Source of the DNA: PGYR01 sp034670025
GTDB taxonomy: Bacteria > Bacteroidota > Ignavibacteria > Kapaibacteriales > UBA2268
Reading direction: 5' to 3'
Assembly: GCA_034670025.1 (NCBI GenBank)
Contig: JAXMOE010000001.1
Location: 496,001-560,000, forward strand
Length of the DNA: 64,000 nucleotides
A model generated the notes under the pieces. It had not been told where the DNA came from. It searched no databases and worked only from the letters and a program-made list of their open reading frames with translations. This document shows positions 9,558 through 17,500 of the stretch, one piece after another (the stretch's first letter is position 1; every line of letters starts with the position of its first letter). The position numbers and the translations under genes are program-made.

Positions 9558-10409
9558 TTATTTTGCAACAACGATATTGACATATTCACCATTTTGCGCT
9601 AATTCATTTGCTTGAGGAAGTTGAGAAATAATAGTTCCAGGAACAAAAGTATCACTCTCCAAAAACTCTACATTACCTAAATTGAAACCCTGATTAGATA
9701 AATGTTCTTCTATTCCTTCTAATGGTAAACCAGTTAGTTTTGGAATAAAAACTTGATTTTCTGGGCCTTTACTAACTATTAGGTCAACAGTGTCACCAAA
9801 TATTAATTCTTTATCAATTTTAATATTTTGTGAAATGACAGTATCTTTTGGAACCAAGTCATTATATGTATATGTAATGTCACCAATGTTTAGACCATTG
9901 TTGTATATATTTACTCGTGCTTCTCTGATAGAAATACCAGTAAGGTCAGGCATATTTACAACTTCTTTTCCTTTACTAATTGTTATAAATATAGGTCTTT
10001 TGCTTTTTACATTCTTGCTTGCTTCTGGTGTTTGCTTTAATATGTATCCTTTTTCTTTACCAGAATATTGTTCACTAACTATTTCGTAGTATAATTTATT
10101 AGAGCTAAGTTTCTCGCTGGCTTCTTTTAATGTTAATCCTTCAACGTCTGGTACTAATACAGTCTCTCTATCATGTACCAAAGAGGGAAGTACCCACTTA
10201 TCTGCTATTAGTAGAATAATAAATAGTCCTATAAGAAAACTAAAGAATACGATTAAGTATTTGAAGGAATTTTTACTCTTATTTAATAGATTGATAAATT
10301 TGTTATCAGAACTTGAATTAGATTTAGTTTCTTGTTCATCAATACTAGGTTCAGACCTTTTATATCTGTTCTTTAAATTTTCTATTTCATCATTGTTTTC
10401 TAAAGACAT
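9558..10409 (-). CDS. Membrane-anchored PASTA-domain protein without kinase
   Basis: The protein has a charged cytoplasmic N-terminus (1-50), one membrane helix (about 51-69) and three tandem extracytoplasmic PASTA domains at roughly 84-149, 150-216 and 217-283. Each begins with a V-P/M-P-D/K-L-x-G-L/I-type motif, such as VPDVEGLTLKEA, MPDLTGISIREA and IPKLTGLPLEGI. PASTA domains bind peptidoglycan fragments in serine/threonine kinases and PBPs. Here there is no kinase or transpeptidase domain, a form common in FCB bacteria, where the job is not settled. A role in sensing or binding the cell wall is inference. Start ATG at 10409 is preceded by an A/T-rich stretch without a strong ribosome-binding site. 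Confidence 0.88.
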   Translation of the reverse strand: MSLENNDEIENLKNRYKRSEPSIDEQETKSNSSSDNKFINLLNKSKNSFKYLIVFFSFLIGLFIILLIADKWVLPSLVHDRETVLVPDVEGLTLKEASEKLSSNKLYYEIVSEQYSGKEKGYILKQTPEASKNVKSKRPIFITISKGKEVVNMPDLTGISIREARVNIYNNGLNIGDITYTYNDLVPKDTVISQNIKIDKELIFGDTVDLIVSKGPENQVFIPKLTGLPLEGIEEHLSNQGFNLGNVEFLESDTFVPGTIISQLPQANELAQNGEYVNIVVAK

Positions 10410-10478
10410 TTAAACTTTTTAAGTTTATTGCAAAATAATCTATAAATTAAGATAAATAAAAAACAAATACTACAAAAA

Positions 10479-11468
10479 ATGAATTATAAAGAAATATCAC
10501 AATCAATAGCTAACCAAATTAAAGACTCTTATAATATAATTATTACATCGCATGTAGGACCAGATGGGGATGCCATAGGGTCAATGCTGGCACTAAATCA
10601 TTTTATAAAGAAGGAGTTTAGAAAAAAGCCAAAAATGTTTATCACTGGTGGCATAAATCACAACTTATTATTTATGGATGGTTCCGATGAGATAATGAGA
10701 TATGACGATAGTGTAATGGAGGAGATAATTTCTGCGGATTTGATTTTAGTGCTGGATTTGAATGATTTATCAAGACTAAAAGAGGCGGGTGATGCAGTTG
10801 CTATGTCCAATGCGTATAAGATTATGATTGATCATCACATGGAACCAAAAGAGTTTGCAGATCTTGAATTTTTAGATACTAATGCTACTTCTACTGGGGA
10901 GTTAATTTGGAAGATAATAGATTCACTCAATGGTAAAATCAATACCAAAATTGCTAACTCATTATACACAGCAATAATGACAGATACAGGTAGCTTTAGG
11001 TTTGACCGAACGGTATCAGACACACATAGAATAATAGCCAACTTAATTGACAATGGGGCAGACCCATCGATGTGTTATGATGAAATATATAATCAAAAAT
11101 CGGTTCAAGGACTTAAGTTATTAGGGACTGCTCTCACCAAAATGGATTTATATTCTGAGGGTAGAGTATCTATTATGAGTTTAGAAAATTCAGATTTTGA
11201 TAAAGCCGATGCCTTAGAGGATAACACTGAAGGATTTGTTCATAATACTTTATCAATAAAAGGTGTGGAAGTAGGAGCAATGTTGACCGAAAGGGAAAAA
11301 AACGAAATAAGAATATCTCTCAGATCAAAAGGAAGATATTCTGTTAGGGAAGTTGCTGCCAAATTTGGAGGAGGTGGACACCAGTTCGCTGCTGGTGCCC
11401 GTGTCCTAAATGAAGATTTTGAAGTTGTAAAAAATAAAATTGCCGAAGAATTAAAAAAATTATTCTAA
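10479..11468 (+). CDS. nrnA: DHH/DHHA1 phosphoesterase, NrnA-like (oligoribonuclease / pAp phosphatase)
   Basis: Mn-dependent DHH-family hydrolase degrading nanoRNAs or cyclic-dinucleotide products and, in many members, 3'-phosphoadenosine 5'-phosphate. Seen: motif I SHVGPDGDAIGS (residues 24-35), the DHH triad in MIDHHMEP at about 116-123, TDTGSFRFDRT, and the C-terminal DHHA1 substrate motif GGGGHQFAAGA near 302-312. Length 329 is normal for NrnA. Its last nine bases overlap the 3' end of the opposing lysine aminotransferase gene. Which activity dominates cannot be told from sequence. Confidence 0.9.
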   Translation: MNYKEISQSIANQIKDSYNIIITSHVGPDGDAIGSMLALNHFIKKEFRKKPKMFITGGINHNLLFMDGSDEIMRYDDSVMEEIISADLILVLDLNDLSRLKEAGDAVAMSNAYKIMIDHHMEPKEFADLEFLDTNATSTGELIWKIIDSLNGKINTKIANSLYTAIMTDTGSFRFDRTVSDTHRIIANLIDNGADPSMCYDEIYNQKSVQGLKLLGTALTKMDLYSEGRVSIMSLENSDFDKADALEDNTEGFVHNTLSIKGVEVGAMLTEREKNEIRISLRSKGRYSVREVAAKFGGGGHQFAAGARVLNEDFEVVKNKIAEELKKLF

Positions 11469-12800
11469 ATCGGACAACGATTTGTTAATTATTTCAATGC
11501 CTGCATCTAATTCCTTTTTTGTAATGTTTAATCTAGTTCTAAAGCGAATAGATTGGCTTCCGCAAGAAAGGATTATTAAATTATTGTCAAAACAGTTCTT
11601 TCGAAATTTGTCTCTTAAATCTGGATTTATATCAAAAGCTCTGAATAGTCCTTTACCTCTAACATTTGATATGATTGTAGGGTATCTATGAGATAATTCT
11701 ATCAATTTTTCATGCAGATAATCACCCATTTTGGCTGCATTATCAACAAGGTTGTCTTCTTCTATTATCTCCAAGTATTTGGTTGCTCTTACCATATCGG
11801 TATAGTTGCCCCCCCAAGTTGAATTAATACGAGATGATTTTTTAAATACATGGTCGTCTATGTCATCGATTCTATCATTACATAAGATACCGCACACTTG
11901 CATTTTTTTTCCAAAGCAAAGAATATCTGGCTTAACGGACAGGTGCTGATATGCCCACATTTTTCCAGTTAAACCAACTCCAGTTTGAACTTCATCAAAA
12001 ATCAGCATTGCTTCGTGTTTGTCGCAAATCTCTCTTAATTCTATAAAAAATTCATTTCGGAAATGATTGTCGCCACCTTCGCCTTGTATTGGTTCAATTA
12101 CTATACAAGAGATATCTTTATGGTTATCTTCAAATGCTTTTTCTATTTCTAAAATAGTTTGTTTCTCTCTTTCTAAAACCAAATCTAAATTTGATTCGAT
12201 AGGAAATGTAATTTTCGGATTACTAACTCTTGGCCAATCAAATTTCGGGAAATATCTAACTTTTACTGGGTCAGTATTGGTAATAGAAAGAGTATAGCCA
12301 GACCTTCCGTGAAATGCTTCTTTGAAATGTAGTACTTTTGTACCAATATTATCGGGCAAGCCGTTTTTTATATTCTTTCTAACTTTCCAATCTATAGCTG
12401 ATTTTATAGCATTTTCTACTGCTAATGCACCCCCTTCTATATAGAAACTATATTTAAAATCTCCTTTTGGTACTGCAACTTCAAATAAAGTCTTAGTGAA
12501 GGTTGCTTGAACCGAAGTATAGAGGTCAGAGTTTGAAGGTTTATTTATGGCATTTATGCCTATATAATTTATAAAATCTTCTTCCATCATTTTCGGATGG
12601 TTATATCCCAATGGAAGAGATGCAAAACAAGTAAAGAAGTCATGATATTTTTTTTTGCTGAGTTCGTCATACAGCATACCGCCGCTATTGTAATTGTCTA
12701 ACACCATTGGCATACCATCACCAATTTGATACTTAGAAATTTCACTTATAACTTCATCAGAGCTGACATAGTATTTTGGAGTATATTTTATATTTTTCAT
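11460..12800 (-). CDS. lat: L-lysine 6-aminotransferase
   Basis: Class-III PLP aminotransferase moving the epsilon-amino group of lysine to 2-oxoglutarate, giving alpha-aminoadipate semialdehyde (piperideine carboxylate). Features: YIEGGALAVENAIK substrate and PLP region (120-133), EPIQGEGGDNHF (236-247), FDEVQTGVG (268-276), and the PLP lysine in FGKKMQ (K298/K299), the arrangement found in Mycobacterium Lat. The GALAVENA segment and 446-residue length favour Lat over ornithine or acetylornithine transaminases. Role: lysine catabolism or a precursor for a secondary product. No aminoadipate semialdehyde dehydrogenase is seen nearby. It is transcribed alone, and its promoter must lie in the 368-base gap upstream. 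Confidence 0.85.
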   Translation of the reverse strand: MKNIKYTPKYYVSSDEVISEISKYQIGDGMPMVLDNYNSGGMLYDELSKKKYHDFFTCFASLPLGYNHPKMMEEDFINYIGINAINKPSNSDLYTSVQATFTKTLFEVAVPKGDFKYSFYIEGGALAVENAIKSAIDWKVRKNIKNGLPDNIGTKVLHFKEAFHGRSGYTLSITNTDPVKVRYFPKFDWPRVSNPKITFPIESNLDLVLEREKQTILEIEKAFEDNHKDISCIVIEPIQGEGGDNHFRNEFFIELREICDKHEAMLIFDEVQTGVGLTGKMWAYQHLSVKPDILCFGKKMQVCGILCNDRIDDIDDHVFKKSSRINSTWGGNYTDMVRATKYLEIIEEDNLVDNAAKMGDYLHEKLIELSHRYPTIISNVRGKGLFRAFDINPDLRDKFRKNCFDNNLIILSCGSQSIRFRTRLNITKKELDAGIEIINKSLSDLE

Positions 12801-13168
12801 TTTTGAATCCGAATTATTATTTATTTAGTTAATTATAATACACAGAATAATTCAAAAAGATTCAATTTAGATAGGCAGAAAATAGAATTGTTGAGATAAT
12901 TAAAGATTGATGAACACAGTAAGACAGAAAGGAATTTCCTCTTATTGTACCTTTATTTGAATTGAAGTAGATGTTATGTGAACTTAAAAATCGCATAAAT
13001 CTAATTTAAGATTAATAAAAGTAATACACAATTAAATAAATAATCAATAAAAAATTTGTAGAATTTAAAACTAAATCTTATCTTAAGCTTTACTATCAAC
13101 AGTTTTAGTAAATTTTAGTTTAAGTTATAAGAAAACTACATTTTAAAATTAATATAAAGGTTAAATCT
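12801..13168. other. Intergenic region between divergent genes lat and the extended gldL-like gene
   Basis: The only non-coding stretch longer than 300 bases. It is about 75-80% A+T with many stop codons in all frames. It must carry two divergent promoters, one for the aminotransferase to the left and one for the membrane protein to the right. I see no tRNA, no riboswitch-like structure and no long inverted repeat. A short near-palindrome AGGAATTTCCT lies around 12950. AAAGG at about 13156 is a plausible ribosome-binding site ahead of the ATG at 13169. Confidence 0.6.
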
Positions 13169-14497
13169 ATGTCTCCAAATACGATGACAGGAAGCAAAGA
13201 GCACTCAGGTGCTGGATTTGTACAATGGGCAATATTCTTAGCAATAACATTAGCTGTAGGATATTATTCTCACTTTCATTTAATACCCTCTGCTACTTCA
13301 AGTTTCGTTATATCTCAATTTAAACCATCTGGAGATGAGTTAGGTAAAATTGGATTTGCTAAGTTTAATGATCTTGTATGGGCATCAACTTCAAAGGAAA
13401 AAGAATCTGAAATAACAGAATCAACAGAAGTAAAGAAGGACTATGTTAATGGCGAATACATAATGGATTTCTCATGGACTGAAAGAAAGTTAGAAGAACA
13501 TGGTTATTCTAAAGGTGCAACTGAATGGTATGTAAAAGCACCAGCAATGGGTGAAAAGCCAATTTTCTTAGAGCCAAATGTTGGATTCTGGATTTTAGCA
13601 TTAGTTTTAGGAATATTTGTAGCATTGTTGCTTTCTATTGTTATGCCTTCTTCACTTGGACTAATGTCCGCACTTTTTGAGAAAGAAATAGAACACGTTA
13701 AAGTTAAAGTGAGACTTCAAACTGGCTTTAGTGATAAAGTTGTTGAAATGTTGACATTACCTGACAGCAAATTAAAAGATGCTGATAGAGAAGAAACAGA
13801 ACAATTATTCAGAACTATATGGGATAGAACAACTACTGATACAGAGTTAGCTACAAAGAAATACATTGATTTTGATGATATATTTGATAGCGAAACTGAC
13901 TTAGTTTTATTTAGAAATGAAGCAATGTATAATAGAATTAAAGAATTTTTCTCCGATTTTGTTGTTACTGAGATAATTGATACTAAAAACGCTTTGGAAT
14001 GGAGAGCTAATCACTTCAAAATGGGTAAAGGTTTCAAATTATACATGGCTCACCACTTTACAGAACAATTCTCTAACAACGTTACAGGTATGGCATACGG
14101 TGGTGCAGCTGTCCTAATTGTTGGTGTTGGTATTCGTGGGCTTAAATTTATCCCTGCTGACAGACCTTCTGTAATCTTATTTGTAATCTTCTTGGAGTTT
14201 ACGATGTTAGTGCTTTTAGCAGTAACTATGTTCTATACAGAGAATGAGGAACGTATGGATAAGATGCTTAAGAAAATGGAGGATGCAAATAGATCACAAC
14301 TTGAAACATTACGTGGTCAACAAGAAGATATTCACCAACTTTCTACTGCTTTGGTTGGTCAAACTTCTGAAATTATCAAAACAAGAGTTGAAAATGCTAT
14401 CTCTGAGTATATGACTAGTGGCGATCAAGTTCAACGTCAAATTGCTGGAGCTATAGCGGATAAAATTATTTTTGATATAAAAGGCGACAAAAAATAA
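13169..14497 (+). CDS. GldL-like membrane protein with long N-terminal extension
   Basis: 442 residues with four hydrophobic helices: about 17-38, 138-160, 304-324 and 333-355. The last two form a tight hairpin beginning GMAYGGAAVLIVGVGIR and continuing to a second helix with a buried glutamate (E343 in VIFLEFTML). It is followed by a charged helical cytoplasmic tail. This is the layout of GldL, the T9SS/gliding motor stator whose second-helix glutamate is essential for proton flow. The first 270 residues, with two extra helices and a large soluble segment (161-300), are not part of classical GldL (about 215-300 residues). The shorter protein at 34764-35555 is a clear paralogue. It is a single transcription unit closed by a strong terminator. 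Assignment is by motif and topology only. Confidence 0.7.
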   Translation: MSPNTMTGSKEHSGAGFVQWAIFLAITLAVGYYSHFHLIPSATSSFVISQFKPSGDELGKIGFAKFNDLVWASTSKEKESEITESTEVKKDYVNGEYIMDFSWTERKLEEHGYSKGATEWYVKAPAMGEKPIFLEPNVGFWILALVLGIFVALLLSIVMPSSLGLMSALFEKEIEHVKVKVRLQTGFSDKVVEMLTLPDSKLKDADREETEQLFRTIWDRTTTDTELATKKYIDFDDIFDSETDLVLFRNEAMYNRIKEFFSDFVVTEIIDTKNALEWRANHFKMGKGFKLYMAHHFTEQFSNNVTGMAYGGAAVLIVGVGIRGLKFIPADRPSVILFVIFLEFTMLVLLAVTMFYTENEERMDKMLKKMEDANRSQLETLRGQQEDIHQLSTALVGQTSEIIKTRVENAISEYMTSGDQVQRQIAGAIADKIIFDIKGDKK

Positions 14498-14501
14498 AAT
14501 T

Positions 14502-14521
14502 ATTACACTTAATAGTGTAAC
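14502..14521 (+). repeat. Small perfect inverted repeat after the extended gldL-like gene
   Basis: Seven-base arms TTACACT / AGTGTAA (14503-14509 and 14514-14520) around a four-base loop, immediately downstream of the stop codon and 10 bases before the main terminator. It lacks a T-tract and so is probably an mRNA 3'-end stabilising hairpin or a protein site rather than a second terminator. Confidence 0.5.
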
Positions 14522-14530
14522 TATATTAAT

Positions 14531-14568
14531 AAGGTTGTGTTCATTTAATTGAATACAACCTTTTTTTT
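14531..14568 (+). terminator. Strong intrinsic terminator
   Basis: Arms AAGGTTGTGTTCA (14531-14543) and TGAATACAACCTT (14550-14562) pair over 13 positions with one G-U, around a six-base loop. A run of eight T follows, counting the two at the end of the arm. It separates the extended gldL-like gene from the large protease gene, whose ATG is 20 bases further on, so the protease needs its own promoter or read-through. Confidence 0.92.
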
Positions 14569-14588
14569 ATTTATTCGTTTGTATAATT

Positions 14589-17500
14589 ATGATTAAAAGA
14601 TTAACAATTACTTTTATTATTATTCTATTTTCTTCAATATATTCAGATTTGGATGCGAAGACTAATGTCAGTTATAATAATACTATTAGCAGTTTTAAAA
14701 CTGAAGCCTCAAATATTAATTCAATTCTTATTGCAGTGGATAAGTTTTCACATGAGAACTTAGAAGTACTCATATATGAAAGCAAAGTAGACACTATTGT
14801 AAATAATATTTCCTCTAAATTTGAATATGAATTTGATTATAAAGGAATTATGAGAGGTGTTAATCTTGCTGAAATTAACTTTTCTGTTTATAGAACAGAC
14901 CCATTAACTAACACATCATTTAGACTTGATTCTATTAGTATTACATATCATTTTTCAAAAGTAATACCTACTAATTACGAATACTTCAATCCATTCTTCA
15001 GTAAAATTGCTAACCAAGAACATTTGGAATTCTTTTCAAAACGTGTGAAAGAGAACAGCAAGCTCAGCAAAACACAAAGTAAAAATGTTGATTGGTACAA
15101 TGAAAATTTGACTTACTATAAATTTTTTACAGAAAAAGATGGTATCGCGCGAATAAGTCATTCAGATTTAATAAGAAATGACTCTGAATTAATTGGTAAA
15201 AATAGTGTTAATATTGTTTTGTTTAATAGAGGTAATAAAATTAAATTGTATTCAACATCTAATGTAATACAACATAATGAATATTTTTACTTTGTTGGCT
15301 CACATGCAGTAGGTGATACTTCATATTATGACTTTTATAATGGTAAAGAACCTTATTTTGTAACTTATGATGAAAATGAAAATTCAGAATTGTATGAAAG
15401 GATTGATAACCTAACAAGTGGTAGCCAATTAACCTCAATTAGAATAAAAAACCACTATGAAGTTGACAAAGTTTATGGTAATGGATTCGATGTTACTGAA
15501 ACTGAACAAAGTATTTGTGAAAATTGGTTTGAAGATGAGATAAGACCCCCAAATAATTTTAATGTACCAGAAATATTTACTACCAATTTTACATTATTTC
15601 CTCAATCCGACCTAAATGTTACTTATAATTTTGCTAATAATATTTTTTATTTGCCGGAAATTATAAAGAGTAAGACTAAAGCATTTTTGAATACTTATAA
15701 TGAGGATACTTTAAATACATCAGGATCACAAGTTGTAGAAAAAAGTATTTTAGCTGCTAAATCTGATTTACTTAATGGTGGTAATACTTTCGGCCTCAAC
15801 GTGTATAAAGCGGTCGAAGACTCTCGGAGAAATGCTTATAATGGTGTTATCGGTTTTGATTATTTGGAAGTAGAGGGTGATGTCAAACCCATATCTGAAA
15901 ATGATTATTTCTCATTTATTTATAATGGTGACAACAGTAACTATGTTCAAGTTGAAGGTTTTTCGAATAGCTTTGTAGTTTCAATTGATACAGTGAACAA
16001 TACAATACAGTTCCCAAACACAGAAAAAGCGAGTAATTTAATTTTTGAAACCAAAGGCAGTTTTATATCATTTTATAGCAATTATCAAATTGTAACTGAT
16101 TATCGATATGGTTATTATATAGTTGAAAGTTTAGGGAATTTAGATCGTGTATTCTTTTTTCAAGACCCAATAAAATATCTTGACAAATTAGCTTCAATTA
16201 ATAAAGTTAATATTGCAACGATAATTAACTTGGATTCGCAAATACCAAATAATGTTAAAAGTAAATTGACTGATTTGTTTGAAGTTAACGCAATTCAAAA
16301 TGCGGTTAACAAATATATTTTAGCAAAACAATCAGATATATTAATAGAAAGTGTTGAAAACCTATCTGAAAAAAATGTCTTTAATAATAACTTTTACAAA
16401 GCAAAGATTAATCTAATTAAAGGTAGTAGTTCAAGAAAAATTATAAATTCACTATCTTCAATAAAGGATGTTGAACTAAAAGAATCAAAACTAAATAAAA
16501 TTAGTGAATCAGACTATGATGCAATATATTTATATCATCCTACTTTAAGTCAATCTATAGATACATATACAGATTTTATGTCTTCTCAAGAGAATAAATC
16601 TGTATTATCTATCGATGTGGAACAACTATACGATTCTTACGGCTTTGGAATAGAAAGTCCACATTCAATTAAGAATTTTCTCCAACAAAGTTACAACAAT
16701 TGGGAAAAATTTCCTGAGTTTTTAGTTCTAATCGGTGACGCTACTTGGGATCCTAAGATGTTGATGGATAAGAGTTTTGTTGTACAAATGATACCTGCTT
16801 ACGGCATTCCATATAGTGATAATTTCTATGGTGTTTTGGAAGGAGATGATCAGATACCTGAGATGATAATTGGTAGAATCCCAGTTAACAATAACCAAGA
16901 ATTATTAGGATACTTGGATAAACTAAAAACATATTACTCAGTACCTCAATCACCTTGGATGAAAAAGATTCTCCAATTATCTGGTGGTAATGAAAATCAA
17001 AAAGAAAGTTTTGCAGAAAATATGCATGATTTTAATGTGTATTTTAATAGCTCAAATATTTGTTTTGACACTACTACAATCGGGAAAACAATAAATAGTA
17101 CAATTTCTGAAGATAAAGCAAATGATATAAAAAAATCGATAAATGAAGGTAAAATATGGGTGAATTTTCTTGGTCATGGTTCCCCTCATGTTATAGATAT
17201 GTCTGGTTGGGAAGCACCAAACTTAAATAATAAAGGTAAGTATGGGGTTTTAAACACTTTATCATGCAATACATCCGCATTTGCTGAACCTCATACTACA
17301 AATTCTATTGGTGAAGAATATGTAACAATTGCTAACAAAGGTTTTGTTGCAACAATAGGAGGAACATCAACTACTTTCGTAGGAACTGCATTACTTGTTT
17401 CCACAGCTATGTATGCGACACTTATAGATAGTGTAGATATAGAACGAAATTTAGGTAGAATATATAACTCTTATAAGCCAACTGTTGGAAAATCAAATTC

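Noticed and set aside
12801..13168. tRNA, riboswitch or small RNA in the largest gap
   Set aside because: No cloverleaf, no conserved hairpins and no terminator-like structure were found by eye; the stretch is plain A+T-rich divergent promoter DNA.
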